A model generated the notes under the pieces. It searched no databases. It was given only the letters and a program-made list of their open reading frames with translations, and had not been told where the DNA came from. 5,023 nt of DNA from Lactobacillales bacterium (lineage in GTDB: Bacteria; Bacillota; Bacilli; Lactobacillales; Vagococcaceae): positions 1 through 5,023 of the forward strand of contig JAATEZ010000022.1 of assembly GCA_015655485.1 (NCBI GenBank). Direction: 5' to 3'. Position 1 is the stretch's first letter; every line of letters starts with the position of its first letter. Of this stretch, positions 1 through 5,023 are shown piece by piece. Both the position numbers and the translations under genes were made by a program.

Positions 1-1
1 T

Positions 2-217
2 TATCAGTTTCATGTACTGGTAATGAACGAAATGAAAGCTAGAGGCTATCGACCCGACCCCAAATGGGAAGATCCATTATATAGAGGGCTCTCGGAAACA
101 AGCTATGAATCCTTATCCTCTGTTCCGCTTTCCAGTCCGATTTATCCGGAACATGATCAAAACTATCTGTTGGAGTGTATCGAAAACTTAAAGAAAAAAG
201 GAATCGACACATTCTAA
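2..217 (+). CDS. Pyrimidine dimer DNA glycosylase family protein (TIGR02328/endonuclease V-like), 3' fragment
   Basis: The reading frame is open from the window edge to a TAA stop, so only the last 71 residues are present and the true start lies outside. The start of the fragment, with the pattern YxFHxLVMNEMKxRGYxPDPxW followed by DPLYRG, matches my memory of the small TIGR02328 proteins annotated as pyrimidine dimer DNA glycosylase/endonuclease V (Pyr_excise fold, usually about 120-150 aa). These are small cytoplasmic proteins whose relation to T4 endonuclease V suggests a role in excising UV-damaged bases. That role is inferred from the family, and the N-terminal catalytic part is not visible here. 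An internal ATG at position 23 is simply the first Met inside the fragment (in VMNEMK), not a likely start. The C-terminal tail after DPLYRG is poorly conserved in the family. The gene is co-directional with the cardiolipin synthase gene 101 bp downstream, with no strong terminator between them. Confidence 0.72.
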   Translation, partial: YQFHVLVMNEMKARGYRPDPKWEDPLYRGLSETSYESLSSVPLSSPIYPEHDQNYLLECIENLKKKGIDTF

Positions 218-306
218 TATATTCAACAAGCTGCTGGAATGCTGTACCTCCTGCTTCAAAGAGCCGGGAAAACTATTCTTAATGAGCAGATCAAATTATG
301 AAAAAT

Positions 307-311
307 GAGGT
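307..311 (+). promoter_or_regulatory. Ribosome binding site deciding the cls start at 319
   Basis: GAGGT lies 7 nt before the ATG at 319. The earlier in-frame ATG at 298 has no Shine-Dalgarno-like sequence in front of it, and starting there would put seven polar residues before the first membrane segment. The start at 319 gives MNIFVYLVF, the usual immediate entry into the first transmembrane helix of Firmicutes cardiolipin synthases. Confidence 0.6.
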
Positions 312-318
312 TTATAAA

Positions 319-1782
319 ATGAATATTTTTGTTTATCTGGTGTTTATCTTTTTATTGGTCAATACATTAGCTGCATTGATCACTATATTTAAACAACCAA
401 GAAATATTTCTAGTATTTTTGCCTGGGTGCTGACTCTGCTTTTTTTGCCTGGGATCGGTTTTATCATCTATGCATTTTGTGGCAGAGGGATCGATCAGGA
501 GACCAAAAATCGTTTCAAAAAAAAGTTTTCACCAGAAATATTATATCTGGAAGCGGTGATCAAGAATGATAACAAAAGAATTCCGCTTAAACCAGCAGAG
601 GATCTATCATTTGAAGTAAGAGGATTGCATCAGTTATTGAATAATTTGTCTCACAGTCCCTTGACTAGAAGAAATGATATTCAAATTTATACGGATGGAA
701 AAGAAAAATTTGAGGGATTATTTGAAGATATTCGTCAGGCAAAAACCTCTGTTCATGTAGAATATTACGCTTTTTTTAATGATAAAATCGGCAATCGGTT
801 TTTGCGCTTGCTGGAAGAAAAAGTGTCTGAAGGATTAGAGGTTCGGCTGCTTTTTGATCCGTGGGGTTCTTCCAAAGCGAATAAACAATTTTTTGCTAAA
901 TTTATTGATTTAGGCGGTCAAGTGACACCGTTTATTACTTCTAAAAACTTGATTCGAAAGACAAGGCTAAACTACCATTTACATCGTAAAATCGTTGTGA
1001 TTGATGGAAAAATCGGCTGGACAGGCGGTTTCAATGTAGGAGATCAATATCTAGGGGAAAGTAAAAAATTCGGCTATTGGCGAGATACTCATGCAAGAAT
1101 TATTGGAACGGCGGTTTTTTCATTACAAGAGATTTTTATTAGGGATTGGAATGCTTCTATTTCTGATAAAAAACAAGAATTGGTCTGCTCTCTTAAATAT
1201 TTTGTTCTCCCAGGCGAGCATGAAATCAGGCGCAATATCCCTATGCAGATCGTAGCAGATGGACCGGATTCTGTGGATGAAATTCTAAAAAACGGCTTTA
1301 TTAAAATGATTTTATCCGCTCAAAAAACAGTTTGGATCCAAACTCCCTATTTAGTTCCTGATGATAGTATGGTGACGGCGCTGTTGATCGCAAGCCAGTC
1401 AGGGGTGGATGTTCGCATCATGATTCCCAGTATGCCGGATCATCCGTTTATTTATCGGGCAACACAGTATTATGCGGGCTATTTTCAAAAAAAAGGAATT
1501 AAAATATATATTTATGAAAATGGTTTTCTTCATAGTAAAACAATCGTTGTTGATGATGAAATTTGTACGATAGGTTCTGCCAATCAAGATATTCGCAGTT
1601 ATGCACTGAATTTTGAAGTGAATGCCTTTATTTATGATCCGGAGATCGCTAACAAGCTGGCACGGATATTTTTGGAAGATATTGACAAATGTACTTTATT
1701 GACAGATGAGAAGCTGAAAAATCAAACTCGCTGGTTGCGATTTAAACAAAATTTTTCCAGACTTTTGTCGCCGATTTTATAA
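319..1782 (+). CDS. cls: Cardiolipin synthase (phospholipase D family, two HKD motifs)
   Basis: This membrane enzyme makes cardiolipin and glycerol from two phosphatidylglycerol molecules by phosphatidyl transfer. From the ATG at 319 the protein is 487 aa, close to the usual ~480-500 aa of the family. Visible in order: transmembrane helix 1 (about residues 3-24), a short loop with KQPR, transmembrane helix 2 (about 33-53), a charged linker, and two phospholipase D domains. The first catalytic motif is HRKIVVID (His222, Lys224, Asp229), followed by GWTGGFNVGDQY. The second is HSKTIVVD (His405, Lys407, Asp412), followed by GSANQD. Both HxKx4D motifs are complete and the C-terminus is not truncated, so the enzyme should be active. 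An alternative start at 298 adds seven residues (MKNEVYK) but lacks a ribosome binding site. The cfa gene lies 105 bp downstream on the same strand. Many enterococci carry more than one cls copy; which paralogue this is cannot be told from the window. Confidence 0.95.
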   Translation: MNIFVYLVFIFLLVNTLAALITIFKQPRNISSIFAWVLTLLFLPGIGFIIYAFCGRGIDQETKNRFKKKFSPEILYLEAVIKNDNKRIPLKPAEDLSFEVRGLHQLLNNLSHSPLTRRNDIQIYTDGKEKFEGLFEDIRQAKTSVHVEYYAFFNDKIGNRFLRLLEEKVSEGLEVRLLFDPWGSSKANKQFFAKFIDLGGQVTPFITSKNLIRKTRLNYHLHRKIVVIDGKIGWTGGFNVGDQYLGESKKFGYWRDTHARIIGTAVFSLQEIFIRDWNASISDKKQELVCSLKYFVLPGEHEIRRNIPMQIVADGPDSVDEILKNGFIKMILSAQKTVWIQTPYLVPDDSMVTALLIASQSGVDVRIMIPSMPDHPFIYRATQYYAGYFQKKGIKIYIYENGFLHSKTIVVDDEICTIGSANQDIRSYALNFEVNAFIYDPEIANKLARIFLEDIDKCTLLTDEKLKNQTRWLRFKQNFSRLLSPIL

Positions 1783-1806
1783 AAATATCTTTTTTTTCTT
1801 TTTTTT
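1773..1806 (+). terminator. Weak candidate terminator: AT-rich stem plus T8-C-T8 tract
   Basis: A short stem (GAT/ATC plus two A-T pairs, with one mismatch) spans the cls stop codon and is followed directly by eight T, one C and eight T (1790-1806). The U-rich tail is strong but the stem is very weak, so this may only slow or partly terminate transcription. It could equally be an AT-rich element upstream of the cfa promoter. Confidence 0.3.
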
Positions 1807-1817
1807 GATAGTAAATA

Positions 1818-1847
1818 TTAGCGAAATTTCATTGAAATGACTAGAAT
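1818..1847 (+). promoter_or_regulatory. Candidate weak promoter for cfa
   Basis: TAGAAT (1842-1847) matches five of six bases of the sigma-A -10 box. With an 18-nt spacer, the -35 position reads TTAGCG (1818-1823), which matches only three of six. The T8-C-T8 tract lies just upstream and could act like an AT-rich UP-type element. The predicted transcript would start about 35 nt before the cfa start codon. This is a reading by eye of a weak site; cfa may also be read through from cls. Confidence 0.25.
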
Positions 1848-1870
1848 AGTATTAGAGACTGTTGTCTTGA

Positions 1871-1876
1871 AAGGAG
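1871..1876 (+). promoter_or_regulatory. Ribosome binding site for cfa, deciding the start at 1888
   Basis: AAGGAG stands 11 nt before the ATG at 1888, somewhat longer than the ideal spacing. An upstream in-frame ATG at 1837 would put the Shine-Dalgarno sequence inside the coding region and add 17 residues unlike the family's N-terminus. The start at 1888 gives MLEKTFYKKM, typical of Firmicutes Cfa proteins. Confidence 0.65.
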
Positions 1877-1887
1877 AAAATCAATTC

Positions 1888-3087
1888 ATGTTAGAAAAAA
1901 CGTTTTACAAAAAAATGCTATCCAAAGCTTTCGATATTCCGGTAAAAGTGACCTATTGGGATAATGAAACGGCTATATATGGGGCAAAGGGGTCAGAAAA
2001 TCCGCAAATCAGTCTAAAGATCAATAAAGCTATTCCTATTAAGGAAATCACGGATCATGCGACTCTGGCTTTAGGTGAGGCTTACATAAATGGTGTCATT
2101 GAAATTGAAGGAAGTCTTCAGGACCTGGTTCTTTCAATCTATCATTCCTCTTCAAGTTTTATGCATGATAACAAGTTCATGAAGCTGCTGCCTAAACAAA
2201 AACATACGGAATCTAAGAGTAAAGTGGATGTCCAGAGTCATTATGATATCGGGAATGATTTTTATAAGCTATGGCTTGATCCTACAATGACTTACTCTTG
2301 TGCTTATTTTAGAAATGAGCAGGACACTTTAGAAGAGGCTCAAAAGAACAAAGTCCGCCATATCCTTAATAAGCTTCAACCTCAAGCAGGGAAAACTCTG
2401 CTGGATATTGGCTGCGGGTGGGGAACCGTATTATTTGCGGCCGCGAAAAAGTATGGTCTGACTGCAACAGGGATCACATTAAGCCAGGAACAATATGACT
2501 ATGTCAAGAAAAGAATCGCTAATGAGCACTTAGAAAATCAAGTGAAGGTTCTTTTGATCGATTATCGAGAACTAAAAAATCAGCAATTTGACTATGTTGT
2601 CAGTGTAGGAATGTTTGAACATGTCGGCAAAGAAAATCTTGGGACATATTTCAAACAGATCCATGAACTGCTGGCTCCGGACGGACGCGGGCTGATCCAT
2701 GGTATCACAGGTCAGCATAAAGGTGCCGGCGTAGATCCTTTCTTAAATAAGTATATCTTTCCAGGCGGTTATATTCCGAATATCGCTGAAATGCTGGAGC
2801 ATATTATTGATAATCAACTTCAAATCAGTGATTTGGAGCCATTAAGACGGCACTATCAAAGAACTTTGGAAATATGGAATAAAAATTTTAATGATCAAAG
2901 AGAAAAGGTAGTAGAAATATTTGATGAACGGTTTGCCCGTTTGTGGGATCTATATTTGCAGGCTTGTGCGGCTTCTTTCGAAAGCGGGAATATTGATGTT
3001 TTCCAATATCTGATCACAAAACAGCCAAGCGGATCGGAATTGCCTATGACCAGAGACTATATAACGGATGCAGATCGTAAGGAATAG
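1888..3087 (+). CDS. cfa: Cyclopropane-fatty-acyl-phospholipid synthase
   Basis: This enzyme transfers a methylene group from S-adenosylmethionine to the cis double bond of unsaturated acyl chains in membrane phospholipids, a modification usually made in stationary phase or under acid and membrane stress. The protein is 399 aa, normal for Firmicutes Cfa. A variable N-terminal domain (about residues 1-100) is followed by the family signature SHYDIGNDFYKLWLDPTMTYSCAYF around residues 114-141. Next come the SAM-binding loop LLDIGCGWG (about 171-179), GITLSQEQ, VSVGMFEHVG, LIHGITG, NKYIFPGGYIPN and HYQRTLEIW. By comparison with the E. coli enzyme, the bicarbonate-site residues correspond to Cys138, Glu244, His271, Ile273 and Tyr323, and all are present. 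The C-terminal helix with LQACAASFESGNIDVFQYL is also typical. It is a peripheral membrane enzyme and lies directly after cls on the same strand, suggesting joint control of lipid composition. No disruption is visible. Confidence 0.96.
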   Translation: MLEKTFYKKMLSKAFDIPVKVTYWDNETAIYGAKGSENPQISLKINKAIPIKEITDHATLALGEAYINGVIEIEGSLQDLVLSIYHSSSSFMHDNKFMKLLPKQKHTESKSKVDVQSHYDIGNDFYKLWLDPTMTYSCAYFRNEQDTLEEAQKNKVRHILNKLQPQAGKTLLDIGCGWGTVLFAAAKKYGLTATGITLSQEQYDYVKKRIANEHLENQVKVLLIDYRELKNQQFDYVVSVGMFEHVGKENLGTYFKQIHELLAPDGRGLIHGITGQHKGAGVDPFLNKYIFPGGYIPNIAEMLEHIIDNQLQISDLEPLRRHYQRTLEIWNKNFNDQREKVVEIFDERFARLWDLYLQACAASFESGNIDVFQYLITKQPSGSELPMTRDYITDADRKE

Positions 3088-3093
3088 ATGAAA

Positions 3094-3111
3094 ACTATCA
3101 TTCATGATAGT
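3094..3111. repeat. Small AT-rich hairpin just after cfa
   Basis: ACTATCA, loop TTCA, TGATAGT form a perfect 7-bp stem starting 7 nt after the cfa stop codon. On the plus strand no T-run follows. On the minus strand it is followed by TTTTC. It could protect the 3' end of the cfa transcript or act as a weak back-up terminator for the minus-strand operon. Confidence 0.4.
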
Positions 3112-3133
3112 GGTAAAGTTATTTTAAAAGATA

Positions 3134-3184
3134 AGAGCGTGAGACGGACGGTCAGAAAAAATCTGACTATTCGTCTCACGCTCT
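3134..3184 (-). terminator. Long hairpin, probable rho-independent terminator of the minus-strand operon
   Basis: The arms AGAGCGTGAGACG (3134-3146) and CGTCTCACGCTCT (3172-3184) are perfectly complementary over 13 bp. A second perfect 6-bp stem, GTCAGA (3151-3156) with TCTGAC (3162-3167), closes a five-A loop, separated from the outer stem by a short imperfect section of four bases on each side. On the minus strand the hairpin is followed by TTATCTTTT, a fair U-tract, whereas on the plus strand it is followed by AAATTATG. It therefore most likely ends the minus-strand WxL-interacting operon, about 114 nt past that gene's stop. It may also halt or stabilise the cfa transcript from the other side. 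The arm sequence resembles hairpins I recall as recurring between genes in enterococci and related genera. Confidence 0.75.
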
Positions 3185-3297
3185 AAATTATGAGTAAAAG
3201 AATATTTAAAAAGCAGTCTTGAAAGCCAACCTATTTTGGATCAAACTTTTTAAGGATTGTCATCTTCAAGTGCTTACGCCCCAAAAAATGCGTGGAA

Positions 3298-4341
3298 TCA
3301 AAGTTTTTTCGAAGTTTTCTTGTGTTTGAAATGGTTCATGATCAACAGGCTGATACTGGCCAATACTAGAATGATCAGGACCACAAGCAAACCAATCAAC
3401 CATTTAGGAATGACGTTCACTTTTACAATACTTTTATTTTCTTTCAACTTCTTAATCTCTGCGGAATTTATTTTGAAAGTTTTTTTGATCACACGGCCAT
3501 CCGTTTTCGTTAAAATAAATTGATAAGTGCCTGACTTTAAAGTCGCACTTTTTTCAAGAGAAGGCTGCAGCCAGACATTTGACATGGGAGCCATTTGGAA
3601 GGTCTTGATTTTTCCACTGGCTACAGTGGTCTCTTCTGAATCTATGATTTTGTAAGTGGCTTCATCACTGTTTCTGAGCAGCGGCTGTGTATTTGTGAGC
3701 TGAAATTCTAACCCGCTGGCACCCGTGTGGCTGCCTACTTGAAAATTTGTATAGGTCAGCTCTGTTTTTTCAGGCTGTGATGAAAGCTGCAAATAAATCA
3801 CTTTGACTTTTTCAACTTGTGATTGGATTTGGACTGTGTTTTTATTGCCTGAAGCTTTACTGGTCTTATAAACAGTAATTCCGCCGATCAGATCTCCAGA
3901 TAACTGTGAGTTTTCGGGTATTTTGAGAGTGAAACTGATTTCCTGGGTTGTTTTCGCCGGAATGGTCACTGTATTTTGATTTAGTTTTACATATTGAGCC
4001 AATTGATACTTTTTCTTTATTAAATGACCGGGCTCTTCCTTGTAAATCAATCCAGAGGCTGACGTAGTTGCTGTCGAAACGGCCACACCCAGTTCAAGTG
4101 AACTATCGTTATTATTAGTGATCTGCAGAGTTAAGGGATATTCTTTCCCTAAAACTGGGGAAAATTTAAAATAATCCACATTTTCTGTCTGATCGGTTCC
4201 TTTAACAGCCGTTAAACTAAAATTGCTGTCATCAGTATCGGCTGCTTGAACAGGTTGTGTTTGCATCCACCCGAAGAAAATAAAGCATACCAGTAATAGG
4301 CATGCTTCAATTTTGTAAAATTGGATTCTTTTCTCCATCAT
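3298..4341 (-). CDS. WxL-interacting cell-surface protein (DUF916 + DUF3324), membrane-anchored
   Basis: This 347-aa protein has the full architecture of WxL-interacting proteins, which sit at the cell surface, bind peptidoglycan and associate with WxL-domain proteins. A signal peptide spans residues 1 to about 33 (hydrophobic core 13-26, cleavage after VQA). The DUF916 peptidoglycan-binding domain covers about 41-158, with the typical STATT (89-93), IPAKTT (127-132) and LIGGI (151-155) segments. The DUF3324 (host-binding) domain covers about 170-295, with NTQP (217-220), QMAPMSN (249-255) and LKSGTYQF (268-275). A single transmembrane helix (about 314-335) and a basic tail HFKHKKTSKKL place the C-terminus in the cytoplasm. 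The gene starts inside the stop codon of the upstream small exported-protein gene (TAATG) and has no Shine-Dalgarno sequence of its own, so translation is probably coupled. A second ATG follows immediately (MM). What is unusual is the partner: no protein with a WxL motif is visible beside it. Confidence 0.9.
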   Translation of the reverse strand: MMEKRIQFYKIEACLLLVCFIFFGWMQTQPVQAADTDDSNFSLTAVKGTDQTENVDYFKFSPVLGKEYPLTLQITNNNDSSLELGVAVSTATTSASGLIYKEEPGHLIKKKYQLAQYVKLNQNTVTIPAKTTQEISFTLKIPENSQLSGDLIGGITVYKTSKASGNKNTVQIQSQVEKVKVIYLQLSSQPEKTELTYTNFQVGSHTGASGLEFQLTNTQPLLRNSDEATYKIIDSEETTVASGKIKTFQMAPMSNVWLQPSLEKSATLKSGTYQFILTKTDGRVIKKTFKINSAEIKKLKENKSIVKVNVIPKWLIGLLVVLIILVLASISLLIMNHFKHKKTSKKL

Positions 4342-4805
4342 TATGAGACAATAGCGTCAACTGTTTGAGCAGCGACTGTTATCACATAAGTTCCATCTGC
4401 TGCAGTTGAATCATAGGTTTTGGTGTCTAAAGTAAGTTGTAAATCTTTTGTAACTGTATCTGTAGTTGATTGAGCTACCGAAAGTGATGTAGCATCTGTT
4501 AAACTAGCGGTCAACCCGGTAGCAGCTGCAGGAACCGTTACATTGACTTGAACGGTTTTTGTTCCAAATGATTCATTTACCGCAGTCAAAGTTGGTAAAG
4601 TAACTGTTTGAGATTGTGAACTGTTAGTACTTGTCCCAGTCAATGAGATTGGAGCCAAGGTAGTCCCAGTCGCATCCGCAAAATCATAAGTAAATGTTCC
4701 TTCTGTGACAGTTAATGGTAATTCAAAACTTGTAGCCGCAAAAGCTGGAGCCGCAAAGCCTAGGCTTGCCAAGAGGATCGCGCTGGTTAATAATATTTTT
4801 TTCAT
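4341..4805 (-). CDS. Small Thr-rich exported protein, putative partner of the WxL-interacting protein
   Basis: I do not recognise a named family with confidence. The 154-aa product has a textbook signal peptide (MKK, hydrophobic core 4-19, cleavage after AFA at about residue 23). The mature ~131 residues are about one quarter Thr and acidic (12 Asp/Glu against 3 Lys), with no Trp, Cys, His, Arg or Met. Alternating polar and hydrophobic stretches such as TKTVQVNVTV (82-91) and DLQLTLDTKT (121-130) suggest an all-beta, immunoglobulin-like domain. There is no LPxTG motif or membrane helix, so it would be released or held non-covalently at the wall. Its size, export signal and one-base overlap with a DUF916/DUF3324 gene match the small WxL proteins of WxL loci, but both positions where WxL tryptophans would be expected lack Trp. 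I infer a diverged WxL-like or replacement ligand of the WxL-interacting protein. The gene has a strong ribosome binding site, suggesting abundant product. Confidence 0.8.
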   Translation of the reverse strand: MKKILLTSAILLASLGFAAPAFAATSFELPLTVTEGTFTYDFADATGTTLAPISLTGTSTNSSQSQTVTLPTLTAVNESFGTKTVQVNVTVPAAATGLTASLTDATSLSVAQSTTDTVTKDLQLTLDTKTYDSTAADGTYVITVAAQTVDAIVS

Positions 4806-4812
4806 TTTTCTT

Positions 4813-4818
4813 CCTCCT
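4813..4818 (-). promoter_or_regulatory. Consensus ribosome binding site of the small exported-protein gene
   Basis: AGGAGG on the minus strand, within GAGGAGGAAG, lies 7 nt before the ATG at 4805-4803. This perfect match at ideal spacing fixes the start. Since the downstream gene has no such site, it is the only strong ribosome entry signal seen in the operon. Confidence 0.85.
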
Positions 4819-4866
4819 CGATATTTTTTATTTAGTCAGTAGATTTTTATTGAAAATTTCCTGATC

Positions 4867-4895
4867 ATTGGATGGGTGAATTCTTTTTCTGACAA
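4867..4895 (-). promoter_or_regulatory. Candidate sigma-A promoter for the minus-strand operon
   Basis: On the minus strand, TTGTCA (4895-4890, five of six to the -35 consensus) is followed after 17 nt by TCCAAT (4872-4867, four of six to the -10 consensus). It would give a leader of roughly 50 nt before the small exported-protein gene. The -35 box lies inside the inverted repeat at 4870-4916. Identified by eye; moderate to low confidence. Confidence 0.4.
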
Positions 4896-4916
4896 CTGAA
4901 AATTCATCTTTCATCC
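4870..4916. repeat. Imperfect inverted repeat over the candidate promoter, possible operator
   Basis: GGATGGGTGAATT (4870-4882) is matched on the other side of an 18-nt centre by AATTCATCTTTCATCC (4901-4916). The two pair as AATTCAYC then CATCC, with a three-base insertion in the right arm. The centre contains the candidate -35 box. Such a layout could be a binding site for a dimeric regulator or a leader hairpin; no regulator gene is visible in the window. Confidence 0.4.
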
Positions 4917-4941
4917 ACCTATATTGATAGTAAACCATAAA

Positions 4942-5022
4942 TTAATGAACGGCAATCCATGTTTCGATTCTACTCAAGCAATCTTTGACTCGCCGCCTGA
5001 TAAAACGGCTTTTCGAACTAAA
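4942..5022 (-). CDS. Possible 3' end of an unidentified minus-strand gene (partial)
   Basis: On the minus strand one frame stays open from the window edge for 26 codons and ends at TAA (4944-4942), with a basic, Arg-rich peptide containing RFIRRRVKDCL and ending in ETWIAVH. It is too short to assign to a family, and the opposite strand is also open from an ATG at 4945 to the edge, so coding is uncertain. If real, it would lie about 136 bp upstream of, and in line with, the small exported-protein gene. Confidence 0.2.
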   Translation of the reverse strand, partial: FSSKSRFIRRRVKDCLSRIETWIAVH

Positions 5023-5023
5023 A

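Noticed and set aside
228..256. Imperfect stem AAGCTGCTGG / CCTCCTGCTT before cls
   Set aside because: Three of ten positions do not pair and no T-run follows, so it is not a convincing terminator or leader structure.
298..318. Earlier in-frame ATG of cls at 298
   Set aside because: No ribosome binding site precedes it, while GAGGT stands at good spacing before the ATG at 319, and the added residues are not typical of the family.
1399..1587. Open frame of 62 codons on the minus strand inside cls
   Set aside because: It is antisense to the conserved second HKD region of cls and has no recognisable features of its own.
1837..1887. Earlier in-frame ATG of cfa at 1837
   Set aside because: It would place AAGGAG inside the coding sequence and add an N-terminus unlike Cfa proteins; the start at 1888 fits better.
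3276..3293. ACGC/GCGT short inverted repeat just after the WxL-interacting gene
   Set aside because: Only four pairs with a 10-nt loop and no U-tract; the hairpin at 3134-3184 is the better terminator.
3257..3523. Open frame of 88 codons on the plus strand overlapping the 3' part of the WxL-interacting gene
   Set aside because: It is antisense to the DUF3324 domain, membrane helix and basic tail of a clearly real gene; its hydrophobic look is a by-product of the complementary strand.
4992..5013. GCCG/CGGC stem followed by TTTT near the right edge
   Set aside because: A 4-bp stem with a 10-nt loop is too weak for a terminator and may lie inside coding sequence.
1..5023. CRISPR arrays, tRNA or rRNA genes, riboswitches, insertion-sequence ends
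   Set aside because: No regularly spaced repeats, cloverleaf, rRNA-like stretches, known riboswitch cores or transposase-flanking inverted repeats were seen on reading both strands.

Overview
This window looks like chromosomal DNA of a low-GC Gram-positive bacterium of the order Lactobacillales, most likely Enterococcus or a close relative. The grounds are the AT-rich codon use, AGGAGG-type ribosome binding sites, a two-transmembrane Firmicutes-type cardiolipin synthase, and a gene for a WxL-interacting (DUF916/DUF3324) surface protein, a family concentrated in enterococci, lactobacilli, listeriae and relatives. The genus is an inference from family knowledge; no search was run.

Left part, plus strand: the window opens inside the 3' end of a small gene of the pyrimidine-dimer glycosylase (T4 endonuclease V-like, TIGR02328) family. 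It is followed by a full-length cardiolipin synthase (319-1782) with both HKD motifs intact, and a full-length cyclopropane-fatty-acyl-phospholipid synthase (1888-3087) with its SAM-binding loop and bicarbonate-site residues intact. The last two enzymes both act on existing membrane phospholipids, one condensing phosphatidylglycerol into cardiolipin and the other converting acyl-chain double bonds to cyclopropane rings. They form a plausible membrane-remodelling pair. The 105-bp gap between them holds a T8-C-T8 tract and a weak candidate promoter, so cfa may be expressed independently.

Middle: the convergent intergenic region 3088-3297 holds a small AT-rich hairpin right after cfa and a long, almost perfect hairpin (3134-3184). 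The long hairpin has a T-rich tail on the minus-strand side, so it is probably the terminator of the minus-strand pair.

Right part, minus strand: a two-gene operon. The promoter-proximal gene (4341-4805) encodes a 154-residue, Thr-rich, acidic exported protein with a clear signal peptide and a consensus ribosome binding site. The second gene (3298-4341) overlaps it by one base (TAATG) and encodes a 347-residue WxL-interacting protein with signal peptide, DUF916 and DUF3324 domains, a C-terminal membrane anchor and a basic tail. In classical WxL loci such a protein sits beside WxL-domain proteins. Here the only partner contains no tryptophan at all, which makes this two-gene cell-surface system the most interesting item in the window. 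Upstream of it are a candidate promoter and an imperfect inverted repeat that could be an operator. The last ~80 bases may hold the 3' end of another minus-strand gene, which I could not identify.
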